NCBI GenBank assembly: GCA_963704295.1
Contig: OY969884.1
Coordinates: 1,612,001-1,676,000, forward strand
Reading direction: 5' to 3'
DNA: 64,000 nt
Origin: JACCVL01 sp963704295
Lineage (GTDB): Bacteria > Actinomycetota > Actinomycetes > Propionibacteriales > Nocardioidaceae
Under the pieces are notes generated by a model. The model ran no database searches. It was not told the origin of the DNA and was given only the letters and a program-made list of their open reading frames with translations. The first letter of the stretch is position 1; the number at the start of each line of letters is the position of its first letter. Below are positions 1-7,597 of this stretch, piece by piece. The translations under genes were made by a program, and so were the position numbers.

Positions 1-408
1 CAGGCGCGCCGCCCGACGGCGCGGGGAGCGCTCGGAGTGGGCGATGCCGCGGCCGGCCGTCATCAGACCCAGGACGTCCGGCTGCAGCAGGGCGTCGCTG
101 CCCAAGGTGTCCCGGTGCCGGACGTCACCCTCAAACAGCCAGCTCACGGTCTGCAGACCCGTATGCGGGTGCGGGGCGACCTGCATGCCGGCGCTGTCGC
201 GGACGTCGTCCGGACCGTAGTGGTCGACGAAGCACCAGGCCCCGACCGTGCGGCGCTCCCGCTGCGGCAGCAGCCGGGTGACCACGGTGTCGTTGGGCGC
301 GGTCGACTCACCGTCCACGCCTGCGACCATGGGACGGTGCGGGCGGCGCGGGCTGAGCGGAACCACCCGGCCCGCCAGCAGGTCGAACACGGGACCGGAG
401 CGTTCCAC
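1..408 (-). CDS. Pirin family protein (partial, C-terminus outside window)
   Basis: The reverse strand encodes the cupin core of a pirin-like protein, running off the left edge. Visible are GAWCFVDHYGPDDV, PHPHTGLQTVSWLFEG and GLMTAGRGIAHSE. The HPH pair and the HSE pair supply the His/His/His/Glu metal ligands of pirins, so the metal site looks intact. Pirins are cytoplasmic cupins; members include quercetinases and transcription cofactors, and the substrate here cannot be told. The start is uncertain: GTG at 408 is the first plausible codon and ATG at 330 is an alternative. The gene is divergent from the molybdopterin oxidoreductase, whose promoter lies in the gap. Confidence 0.85.
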   Translation of the reverse strand, partial: MERSGPVFDLLAGRVVPLSPRRPHRPMVAGVDGESTAPNDTVVTRLLPQRERRTVGAWCFVDHYGPDDVRDSAGMQVAPHPHTGLQTVSWLFEGDVRHRDTLGSDALLQPDVLGLMTAGRGIAHSERSPRRRAARL

Positions 409-427
409 CTCCGCAACGGTACGGGAG

Positions 428-454
428 CAATCTCGGCCGCCGACAGGACCGAAC
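428..454 (+). promoter_or_regulatory. Putative ECF sigma (SigK-like) promoter
   Basis: CAATC (428-432), 17 nt, then CGAAC (450-454). The same two pentamers with identical spacing occur in front of the fasciclin gene at 2128-2154. The spacing and sequence resemble the mycobacterial SigK promoter (CCATCC-type -35, CGAAT-type -10). Transcription would start close to the GTG at 462, giving a leaderless or nearly leaderless mRNA. The match is by eye. Confidence 0.45.
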
Positions 455-461
455 CCTGGAT

Positions 462-2036
462 GTGAGCAGCTACCGGAAACGGACCCGACTGGCCGCCGCC
501 GCCTCCGGTTTGCTCGCCGCGGCAGCGGGGGTGGCGTCTGCCTCCGTCGTGGCCGCCTTCCTCAGCGGCGTCCCCTCGCCCGTGCTGTCGGTCGGGAACG
601 CCGCCATCGACCTGGCGCCGCCGGCGCTGAAGGACTTCGCGGTCGAGCAGTTCGGCACCGCGGACAAGCCCATCCTGCTGGGCGGGATCTTCACCGCCAT
701 CGCTCTGGCGGCGGCCGCTGCCGGCATCGTCGGGTTGCGCCACCCGCGGTTGGCCCTGGCCATCACCGCCGGGCTCGGCCTGCTCGCGCTGCTGGCGGCG
801 GCGACCGACCGGACCTCGCTGGCCGCGACGCCTGTGACGATCCTCCCGGCCGTGGTGGCCCTGGTTGTCAGCCTCGGCACGCTGTTCTGGTTGCTGTCCA
901 CGCTGGCGCGCCGTCAGGGGGCCGAGTCCGCGCCGTGGGGGCAGCCGCACCCCGGTGACGACGTCGGTGCGGACTTCGACCGGCGCCGTTTCCTCGAGGC
1001 CGTCCTTGCCACCGGCGCGGTCGTCGTGATCGGCGGGGTGGGCGCCCGGATGTTCGGGCAGGCCGCCGCCATCGCCTCCCGCGCGAAGGTCGTGATCCCC
1101 GCGGTCTCGTCCGGCGCCGGGCCGATCCCGCCGGGAACCGCGCTGCCGGTCCGGGGGATCACGCCGTACCTCACCTCGAACGCCGACTTCTATCGCATCG
1201 ACACCGCCCTGACCCCGCCGGACGTGCCCGCGGACACCTGGTCGCTGCGGATCCACGGTGCGGTGGACCAAGAGCTCGAGCTGAGCTTCGCCGACCTGCT
1301 GGAGCGTCGACTGGTGGAGCGCAGGGTGACCCTGACCTGCGTGTCCAACCAGGTCGGCGGTGAGCTGGCTGGGAACGCCAGTTGGACCGGCGTGCTGCTC
1401 AAGGACCTGTTGGACGAGGTCGGCGTCCAGGCCGGCGCGGACGCCGTCTTGTCGACCAGCGCCGACGGGTTCACGGCCGGAACACCACTGTCCGCCCTGA
1501 CAGACGGCCGGGACGCGATGGTGGCCGTCGCGATGAACGGCGAGCCGCTGCCGATCGAGCACGGGTTCCCGGCCCGGATGGTGGTCCCCGGCCTGTACGG
1601 CTACGTGTCCGCGACCAAGTGGCTGACTGACATCGAGGTCGCCAGCTTCGCCGACTTCTCCGCCTACTGGACCGACCGCGGCTGGGCCGAGCAGGCTCCG
1701 ATCAAGGTGGCTTCCCGTATCGACGTTCCGGCGTCGTTCGCCACCTTGGCGGCGGGACCGGTCACGGTCGCCGGCGTGGCCTGGGCCCAGACGCGCGGCG
1801 TCGAGACGGTCGAGGTGCGCGTCGACGAGGGTCCTTGGGAGCAGGCTCGGCTGGCAGCCGCGGACGGGATCGACACCTGGCGGCAGTGGGTCTGGGAGTG
1901 GGACGCCGACACCGGAAGCCACACCGTCGAGGTGCGCGCGACCGACGGTGCCGGTGAGACCCAGACCGCCGAGCGCGTTCCTCCTCGCCCCGACGGCGCC
2001 ACCGGCTGGCACAGCGTCGCCGTCACCGTCGACTGA
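462..2036 (+). CDS. Membrane-anchored molybdopterin-dependent oxidoreductase (sulfite oxidase fold)
   Basis: This 524-residue protein has four hydrophobic helices in the first ~150 residues, then a cytoplasmic stretch with DRRRFLEAVLATGAVVVIGG (about 176-195), a Tat-like twin-arginine motif leading into a fifth hydrophobic segment. The catalytic domain follows (about 220-400). Cys293 in VTLTCVSNQVGGELAG is the expected molybdenum ligand of the sulfite oxidase/YedY fold. The C-terminus (about 420-524, VAGVAWAQTRGVETVEVRVD) is the Mo-cofactor dimerisation immunoglobulin-like domain. The active site should face outside. The natural substrate is unknown; methionine sulfoxide or sulfite-type chemistry is possible. 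It probably shares a regulator with the fasciclin lipoprotein downstream. The GTG start at 462 sits 7 nt after the candidate -10. Confidence 0.9.
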   Translation: MSSYRKRTRLAAAASGLLAAAAGVASASVVAAFLSGVPSPVLSVGNAAIDLAPPALKDFAVEQFGTADKPILLGGIFTAIALAAAAAGIVGLRHPRLALAITAGLGLLALLAAATDRTSLAATPVTILPAVVALVVSLGTLFWLLSTLARRQGAESAPWGQPHPGDDVGADFDRRRFLEAVLATGAVVVIGGVGARMFGQAAAIASRAKVVIPAVSSGAGPIPPGTALPVRGITPYLTSNADFYRIDTALTPPDVPADTWSLRIHGAVDQELELSFADLLERRLVERRVTLTCVSNQVGGELAGNASWTGVLLKDLLDEVGVQAGADAVLSTSADGFTAGTPLSALTDGRDAMVAVAMNGEPLPIEHGFPARMVVPGLYGYVSATKWLTDIEVASFADFSAYWTDRGWAEQAPIKVASRIDVPASFATLAAGPVTVAGVAWAQTRGVETVEVRVDEGPWEQARLAAADGIDTWRQWVWEWDADTGSHTVEVRATDGAGETQTAERVPPRPDGATGWHSVAVTVD

Positions 2037-2127
2037 CCGCGTCGCTGGCTCACGCCGACCCGTCCGGCGCCGCCGCGCAGACGCCGCCGCTGTCCGTCGG
2101 CGGCCATGTGGCCGGGCAGAGAACGGC

Positions 2128-2154
2128 CAATCCGGGGGTGTGTCCGTGGCGAAC
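2128..2154 (+). promoter_or_regulatory. Putative ECF sigma (SigK-like) promoter of fasciclin gene
   Basis: CAATC at 2128-2132, a 17-nt spacer and CGAAC at 2150-2154 repeat the elements upstream of the molybdopterin oxidoreductase. Transcription starting near 2161 would leave a leader of about 40 nt that carries the GAGAGG ribosome binding site of the fasciclin gene. Confidence 0.45.
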
Positions 2155-2202
2155 TCCACCCGAGGCCGAGAACACACCTCGCCCCAATCGAGAGGACCGA
2201 TC

Positions 2203-2892
2203 ATGCGCGTTTCCCGCACCCTGCGGCGGACGGGACTGGCAGCCGCCGCGGTCTCGATGGCCGTCACCCTGTCCGCCTGTGGCAGCAGCGACGACACCGG
2301 CGACACGAGTGCCGCTGACAGCTCCGACACGTCGTCGACGACCGAGGATTCCGCCCCCGAGCCCACCTCCGAGGAGCCGGCCGAGCCGGCGAGCACCCTC
2401 GTCGGCCCCGGCTGCGACGACTACGCCAAGGCCGTTCCTGACGGCGCCGGATCCGTGTCGGGCATGGCCCAGGATCCGGTTGCCGTGGCGGCGAGCAACA
2501 ACCCGCTGCTGAAGACGCTCACCGCGGCGGTCTCCGGTGGGGTCAACCCCAAGGTCGACCTCGTGGACACCCTCAACGGCGGTGAGTTCACCGTCTTCGC
2601 CCCCGTCGACGACGCGTTCGCCCAGCTCCCCAAGTCCACGCTGACGGCTCTCGCCAGCCCCAAGGGTGCGGAGACGCTGAGCACCGTGCTGCAGTATCAC
2701 GTGATTCCCGGCCAGCTGAGCCCGGACCAGATCACCGGCTCCCAGGAGACCGCGATCAAGACGCCGGTGAAGGTGACAGGCTCGGGTGACAACCTGCAGG
2801 TCAACGGTGCCAACGTGATCTGCGGCGGTGTCCAGACCGCGAACGCCACCGTCTACCTGATCGATGAGGTGCTGATGCCGCCTCAGGCCTGA
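2203..2892 (+). CDS. Fasciclin (FAS1) domain lipoprotein
   Basis: The protein has 229 residues. A short basic N-terminus and hydrophobic stretch end in the lipobox LSAC with Cys26, so it should be a lipoprotein on the outer face of the membrane. A Ser/Thr/Asp/Glu/Pro-rich linker follows (27-70). The rest is one FAS1 domain (about 95-229) with FTVFAPVDDAFAQLP, LQYHVIPGQL and a final NATVYLIDEVLMP. The layout matches mycobacterial MPT83/MPT70 antigens, which belong to the SigK regulon. FAS1 proteins usually act in adhesion or matrix contact. The ATG at 2203 was chosen for the signal peptide and the upstream GAGAGG; the reading frame itself stays open further upstream. Confidence 0.9.
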   Translation: MRVSRTLRRTGLAAAAVSMAVTLSACGSSDDTGDTSAADSSDTSSTTEDSAPEPTSEEPAEPASTLVGPGCDDYAKAVPDGAGSVSGMAQDPVAVAASNNPLLKTLTAAVSGGVNPKVDLVDTLNGGEFTVFAPVDDAFAQLPKSTLTALASPKGAETLSTVLQYHVIPGQLSPDQITGSQETAIKTPVKVTGSGDNLQVNGANVICGGVQTANATVYLIDEVLMPPQA

Positions 2893-2940
2893 GCCTGAGC
2901 GGTTGCGCCGGCAGCAGGCGTCAGGGCCGCCGGGCGGGCA

Positions 2941-3948
2941 TCACACCGGGTCGTGTACCCGGGTGGTGTTCCGTCCGGCGGCCTTCGCCGCGTAGAGGGC
3001 GGCGTCCGCACGGGCCAGCGTCGTGTCCGCACCCCGGTCGGAGACCGTGGCGATGCCGGCGCTGAAGGTGAGCGCGGACTCCTCGGCCCACGCCGCGGCG
3101 ATCCGTTCGACCATCCGCTGGGCGTGCTCGGCCGATACCTGGCTCAACAGCAGCAGGAACTCCTCACCGCCGTAGCGGAACGCCAGGTCCGTGGTCCGGA
3201 TCCCCTGCTCGAGCATCCGGCCGACACCGGCCAACACGGCGTCGCCCGCCTGGTGGCCGTGCTCGTCGTTGAAGGCCTTGAAGTGGTCCATGTCGATCAG
3301 GACGATGGTGTCCCCGTCGAGCAGCGCGCCGAGCGCCGCCGCCAGGTCGTGTCGGTTCGCGAGACCGGTCAGCGCGTCGGTACGCGCTCGGACCGACAGC
3401 AGCGCCTGTGCCACCCGGAGTCGGCGTAGCAGGCGGGCGGGGATCTCTGCGATCAGCACCCACACCACGACCGTCACGGTCAGTCGCACGATCGACTCGC
3501 CCGGTGCGAGATCCATCGCGAACCACCAGGCCGGCATCGCGATCGCGAGCAGCGGCAGCTCGGCCATCGGGGGCTGCGTGACGCCCACGTAGAGGAAGGC
3601 CAGCCCGGCGAAGCCGATCAGCTGTCGGGCCAACTCGTCCTCGGTCAGGGCGGCGACGAGCAGTGCGACCAGCACCAGCACCGGCCACAGCAGGGTCCAG
3701 CGGGAGGACAGCCGGTGCCAGGGCAACAGTCGGGTCAGCGTGCCGATGATCACCAGGCCAGCGGCACAGGTGATCATCGTCTCGTCCATCCGGCGATCTG
3801 TGACGAAGTCGCTGAGCGCCAGCAGGAACAGCAGCACGGCGGCGCCGGCCGCTCCCATCCGCGCCGCGGCGGTCCGGCCTGGGATCCCGGTGGGCAGCTG
3901 TGGCCGGGCGGTCGGCTCGTCTCCCGCCATGCAGGTGAGGATAGGCAT
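2941..3948 (-). CDS. Membrane diguanylate cyclase (GGDEF domain)
   Basis: The protein has 335 residues. About six hydrophobic helices occupy residues 28-160, followed by a GGDEF domain to the C-terminus. The active-site signature is RYGGEEFLLLL, and RTTD five residues before it forms an RxxD inhibitory site, so it should make cyclic di-GMP from GTP under product inhibition. DALTGLANRHDL marks the domain entry. The membrane part has no recognised sensor name. ATG at 3948 gives the longest form; the next Met, at 3930, is possible. It is divergent from the SDR gene with only about 20 nt between starts, so the promoters must overlap the coding starts. Confidence 0.88.
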   Translation of the reverse strand: MPILTCMAGDEPTARPQLPTGIPGRTAAARMGAAGAAVLLFLLALSDFVTDRRMDETMITCAAGLVIIGTLTRLLPWHRLSSRWTLLWPVLVLVALLVAALTEDELARQLIGFAGLAFLYVGVTQPPMAELPLLAIAMPAWWFAMDLAPGESIVRLTVTVVVWVLIAEIPARLLRRLRVAQALLSVRARTDALTGLANRHDLAAALGALLDGDTIVLIDMDHFKAFNDEHGHQAGDAVLAGVGRMLEQGIRTTDLAFRYGGEEFLLLLSQVSAEHAQRMVERIAAAWAEESALTFSAGIATVSDRGADTTLARADAALYAAKAAGRNTTRVHDPV

Positions 3949-3956
3949 CGGCGGTC

Positions 3957-3968
3957 TAGGGTCACGGC
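3957..3968 (+). promoter_or_regulatory. Leaderless-type -10 element (TAGGGT) of SDR gene
   Basis: TAGGGT at 3957-3962 is followed by exactly 6 nt and the GTG start at 3969. No Shine-Dalgarno sequence precedes the start. The same geometry recurs at several other genes in this window, which supports leaderless transcription. Confidence 0.5.
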
Positions 3969-4733
3969 GTGCCCCGCCGCCGCCTCCGCCGCAGGATCCT
4001 CATCACCGGCGCAAGCTCCGGTCTCGGGGCCGGGATGGCCCGGTTGTTCGCCGCCCGCGGCCGTGACCTGGCGCTGACCGCGCGGCGCACGGATCGCCTG
4101 GACGCGTTGCGGTCCGATCTGGTCGGCGCGCATCCCGACATCGACGTCGTGACCCGACGGCTCGACGTGGACGAACACGACGAGGTGTTCGCGGTGTTCC
4201 GCGACTGCCGCGACGCGCTCGGCGGACTCGACCGCGTCATTGTCAATGCCGGGCTCGGCAAGGGCGCCCGGGTCGGGTCGGGGCGGTTCGACGCCAACCG
4301 GCAGACCGCGATGACGAACTTCGTCTCGGCGCTGGCCCAGTGTGAGGCAGCGATGGAGTGCTTCACCGCGGCCGGGTCCGGCCACCTGGTGGTCGTCTCG
4401 TCGGTGTCCGCCGCTCGCGGGATGCCCGGGGCGATGACCACGTACGCCGCGACGAAGGCCGGGATCGCCGCGCTGGCCGAGGGGATCAGGGCCGACCAGG
4501 TCGGCCGGCCGATCCGGGTGACGACGCTGTACCCGGGCTACATCCGGTCGGAGATGAACGAGCGGGTGGCGCACGCGGTCAGGTTCATGGCCGACACCGA
4601 GACCGGGTGCCGGGCCATGGTCGACGCCATCGAGCGGGAGGTCGAGGAGGCCGTGGTGCCGGGCTGGCCGTGGCGGCTCGTCGTGCCGGCCATGCGGCAC
4701 GCCCCACTCGCTCAGGTCCGCAGGCTGATGTGA
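3969..4733 (+). CDS. Short-chain dehydrogenase/reductase
   Basis: This classical SDR has 254 residues. TGASSGLG near residue 14 is the nucleotide-binding glycine motif, VIVNAG is the NNAG-type motif, and VVSSVSAARG with YAATK provides the Ser/Tyr/Lys catalytic residues. ARR after the second strand suggests NADP preference. The sequence GYIRSEMNE is typical of a widespread actinobacterial SDR subgroup with no assigned substrate. The start is a GTG directly after a leaderless-type promoter. It stands alone, convergent with the MFS gene downstream. Confidence 0.9.
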   Translation: MPRRRLRRRILITGASSGLGAGMARLFAARGRDLALTARRTDRLDALRSDLVGAHPDIDVVTRRLDVDEHDEVFAVFRDCRDALGGLDRVIVNAGLGKGARVGSGRFDANRQTAMTNFVSALAQCEAAMECFTAAGSGHLVVVSSVSAARGMPGAMTTYAATKAGIAALAEGIRADQVGRPIRVTTLYPGYIRSEMNERVAHAVRFMADTETGCRAMVDAIEREVEEAVVPGWPWRLVVPAMRHAPLAQVRRLM

Positions 4734-4772
4734 CCGCCGGCTGCTCGCGGTGAGCCGTCCCCGGCCGGCCGG

Positions 4773-6260
4773 TCAGCGGGTGGCCGGCGCCTGCGCTGGG
4801 CAGTACGGGAACTCGCAGACACATTCGCTGCCATGCTCGGCCTGCCCCTGGGTGTCCGGCTCGGCCGGCTCTCCGGAGGTCAGCGTCTCCCGGCCCGTGC
4901 TGGCGAGGCCCACCAACGCCGTAAGCCCACCGGCGACCAGCAGGATCGCGCTGATGACCATCGCCCGCTGGTAACCGGCGCCGAACGCCACCGGATCGGT
5001 GTAGTCGGCGCCTCCCAGGCCGACGACGACCGGCAGCGCCGCCACGGCCAGCAGACTGCCGGAGCGTGCCACCGCGTTGCTCACGCCGCTGGCGACGCCG
5101 GCGTAGCGGTCCGGCGCGGCCGCCAGCACCGTCGCTGTCAGCGGAGCCACGAGAAGCGTGAGCCCCACGGCGAACACGGTGACCCCCGGCAGCACGTCGG
5201 CGAGATAGCTGCTGCCGGGACCCACACCCAGCAGCAGCAGCACGCCGGCTGCGCAGACCAGCGGGCCCACGGTCATCTGTAGTCGCGGACCCAGCCGGGC
5301 GGCCAATGCTCCCGATCGGGCGGAGAACAGCAGCATCAGTGCGGTGACCGGGAGCAGGGAGATCCCCGCCTCGAGCGGGGTGTAGCCGACGCCCACCTGA
5401 AGTTGCAGGACGACGAAGAACATCATCGAGCCGAGTGCGGCGTACACGACCAGCGTCAGCAGGTTGCTGGTGGTGAACGTGCGCGAGCTGAAGAGGGTCG
5501 GCGGGATCATCGGGAGGCGGACCCGACGCTGGTGCACGACGAAACCCACCAGTGCGGCCACCCCGGCACCGGCGCTCGTGAGCACCGGAACCGACGGTCC
5601 ACTCCCGGCCTCGATCAGGGCGTACGTGATCCCGGCCAGGCCGACGGCGCCAAGCGTCGCCCCGGTCGCGTCGACGTGTTGACCGGACGCGACGGTGTCG
5701 CTGCTCTCCGGTACGTGGCGCAGGGTGATCGCGACGACGCCGACCGCCAGCGGCACGTTCAGCCAGAAGATGTAGCGCCACGAAGCCTCCTGGACCAGCC
5801 AGCCGCCGAGGAAGGGTCCGACGGCCGCCGCGATCCCGCCGAGGCCCGCCCAGGCGCCGATGGCCCGGGCCCGGTCGTCGCGGGCGAAGGTCGCGTGCAA
5901 GATCGCCAGGCTGCCCGGGGTGAGCAGCGCCCCGCCGATGCCCTGCAGCGCCCGGGAGACGATGAGCATCACCGGGTCTTGCGCCAGTCCGCACAGCACT
6001 GAGGCAGCGGCGAACCAGAGCACGCCGACGAGAAACACCCGACGCCGCCCCAGCAGGTCGCCCAGCGAGCCCGCGACCAGGATCAGGCTGGCCAGCGTCA
6101 GCATGTAGGCGTTGACCACCCACTGCAGGTCGGCAAGATCCGCCCCCAGGTCGGTGCCGATGACGCGCAGCGCGACGTTGACCACGGTGCCGTCCAGCAT
6201 GGCCATGCCGCTGGCCAGGATGGTGGCCGCGAGCACCCAGCGGCCGCGGGCCGTTCCCAT
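4773..6260 (-). CDS. MFS drug-type exporter, DHA2 (EmrB/QacA) family
   Basis: The protein has 495 residues with about 14 predicted membrane helices, as expected for DHA2 proton antiporters. GSLGDLLGRRRVF is the loop 2-3 motif A, MAMLDGTVVNVAL is the typical first-helix signature of the family, and AGLGGIAAAVGPFLGGWL resembles motif C of exporters. The substrate is unknown; many relatives expel drugs or dyes. The C-terminal tail is unusual: it carries CVCEFPYC, three cysteines within eight residues, on an otherwise polar extension. ATG at 6260 is the likely start; GTG at 6284 in the same frame would add eight residues. Confidence 0.88.
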   Translation of the reverse strand: MGTARGRWVLAATILASGMAMLDGTVVNVALRVIGTDLGADLADLQWVVNAYMLTLASLILVAGSLGDLLGRRRVFLVGVLWFAAASVLCGLAQDPVMLIVSRALQGIGGALLTPGSLAILHATFARDDRARAIGAWAGLGGIAAAVGPFLGGWLVQEASWRYIFWLNVPLAVGVVAITLRHVPESSDTVASGQHVDATGATLGAVGLAGITYALIEAGSGPSVPVLTSAGAGVAALVGFVVHQRRVRLPMIPPTLFSSRTFTTSNLLTLVVYAALGSMMFFVVLQLQVGVGYTPLEAGISLLPVTALMLLFSARSGALAARLGPRLQMTVGPLVCAAGVLLLLGVGPGSSYLADVLPGVTVFAVGLTLLVAPLTATVLAAAPDRYAGVASGVSNAVARSGSLLAVAALPVVVGLGGADYTDPVAFGAGYQRAMVISAILLVAGGLTALVGLASTGRETLTSGEPAEPDTQGQAEHGSECVCEFPYCPAQAPATR

Positions 6261-6377
6261 CCGCACGACGTCGGCCGCCTCCACGCAAAGCCGAACACCG
6301 GCGGGGGGTGCGGTGTTCCGCCGCCTGCGGGGCCAACATGATGTCCGCGACCCTGACCCGCGGATAGGAGGGCCTTC

Positions 6378-7127
6378 GTGACCGACGAGCTGGTGCACCT
6401 CGACGTTTCCGACGCCGTCGCGACGGTGACGCTGGACAGCCCGGACAACCGAAACGCTCTCAGCCGCCGGTTGGTGGCCGACCTGCAGCGGCAGCTGGCC
6501 GCGGCGGGCGACGACGAGTCGGTGCGGGTGGTCGTGATCGCCTCGTCCGGCCGGGTGTTCTGCTCGGGGGCGGACATGCGCGAGGCGGTCGCAGACGGTA
6601 TGCAGGCGGGCGCCCGGGCGCTGGTCGACCTGCAGCGGCAGATCGTCTCGCTGCCCGTTCCCGTGGTGGTCCGGCTGGACGGCTCGGTGCGCGCCGGGGG
6701 GCTCGGCATCGTGGGCGCGGCGGACGTGGTGGTGGCCGCCGACACGGTGTCGTTCGCCCTCACCGAGGCACGGCTCGGGCTGGCCCCGGCGGTGATCTCG
6801 CTGACCGTGCTGCCGCGCATGACCGCACGCGGCGCCGCCTTGACCGCCCTTTCGGGCGGCGGCTTCGACGCGTACGAGGCGGTCGGTTTCGGCTTGGTGA
6901 CCCGCGCCGTGCCGGCCGAGGCGGTGGACCGCGCCGTCGCCGAGGTGGTGGCCGAGCTTCGGCTGGCCACCCGGCAGGGGCTGCGGGAGACCAAGACGCT
7001 GCTGAACGCACCGCTGCTGGCCAGGATCGATGAGCAGGGCGAGGGGATGGCGCGCCGGTCGGCCGAGCTGTTCGCCTCCGACGAGGCCCGGGACGCGATG
7101 CGGGCGTTCCTCGACCGCGGCCGCTGA
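6378..7127 (+). CDS. Enoyl-CoA hydratase/isomerase family protein (methylglutaconyl-CoA hydratase-like)
   Basis: This crotonase-fold protein has 249 residues. The oxyanion-hole segments are SSGRVFCSGADM and DGSVRAGGLGIVGAADV. In the second, the first catalytic glutamate of rat enoyl-CoA hydratase (GGCEL) is replaced by glycine, while the second glutamate is kept in FALTEARLGLAP. The combination RAGGxGxV plus FALTEARLGLAPAVIS resembles the methylglutaconyl-CoA hydratase (LiuC/GnyH) subgroup, so a role in leucine or branched acyl-CoA breakdown is possible but not shown. AGGAGG at 6366-6371 fixes the GTG start at 6378. Its upstream neighbour is the divergent exporter gene. Confidence 0.87.
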   Translation: MTDELVHLDVSDAVATVTLDSPDNRNALSRRLVADLQRQLAAAGDDESVRVVVIASSGRVFCSGADMREAVADGMQAGARALVDLQRQIVSLPVPVVVRLDGSVRAGGLGIVGAADVVVAADTVSFALTEARLGLAPAVISLTVLPRMTARGAALTALSGGGFDAYEAVGFGLVTRAVPAEAVDRAVAEVVAELRLATRQGLRETKTLLNAPLLARIDEQGEGMARRSAELFASDEARDAMRAFLDRGR

Positions 7128-7152
7128 CCGGGTCCTGCCGGGGGCGGTGGCG

Positions 7153-7536
7153 TCAGGGCAGGTGAGCGTCCAGCTCGACCTCGACCAGCCAGCGCGGGTC
7201 GAGCAGCGCGGCGACCACCAGCATGGTGCTGGCCGGGCGTACGTCCGCGAAGTGCTCGGCATGCGCCTGTGCCGCCGCCCCCTGGTGGGCCGGGTCGGTG
7301 AGGTAGCTCCGGGTCCGGACCACGTCCCGCGCCGTCCCACCCGCCTGCTCGAGCGCGGTCAGGGCGATCTCCCAGCACCGCCGGGCCTGCGCGAGCGGGT
7401 GGGGATCCACTTCACCGTCGGGCCAGATGGGGGCGGTGCCGGCGACGAACACGTGCGGCCCGACCCGGACCGCACGGCTGAAGCCCACGCTTGCCTCGAA
7501 CGGCGAGCCGGACCCGATCCGCTGCCGCCCACTCAC
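7153..7536 (-). CDS. RidA/YjgF family protein
   Basis: The protein has 127 residues. It starts SGSPFEASVGFSRAVRVG and shows the RidA-family core VFVAGTAP, CWEIALTALEQAGGTARDVVRTRSYL and the end VEVELDAHLP. The Arg in VVRTRSYL corresponds to the conserved substrate-binding arginine of imine deaminases. The family removes reactive enamines/imines or acts in degradative pathways; the subgroup is not certain. The GTG at 7536 is chosen because TACGCT, 6 nt upstream on the same strand, gives a leaderless start; the frame extends further to 7611, but that part has no family similarity. Confidence 0.85.
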   Translation of the reverse strand: MSGRQRIGSGSPFEASVGFSRAVRVGPHVFVAGTAPIWPDGEVDPHPLAQARRCWEIALTALEQAGGTARDVVRTRSYLTDPAHQGAAAQAHAEHFADVRPASTMLVVAALLDPRWLVEVELDAHLP

Positions 7537-7597
7537 CCTCGCAGCGTAGACTTGATCGTTCGCATCATGGGCTGGCCTGGGGGCACGAGGGAGACCG

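Noticed and set aside
144..2396. Long open frame on the minus strand opposite the molybdopterin oxidoreductase and fasciclin genes
   Set aside because: Its translation is Arg/Pro/Gly-rich with no family similarity, and the plus strand carries clear domains; it is a GC-bias artefact.
2882..2893. Palindrome CTCAGGCCTGAG spanning the fasciclin stop codon as a terminator or operator
   Set aside because: Too short and without loop to be a convincing terminator, and placed inside the stop; coincidence is likely.
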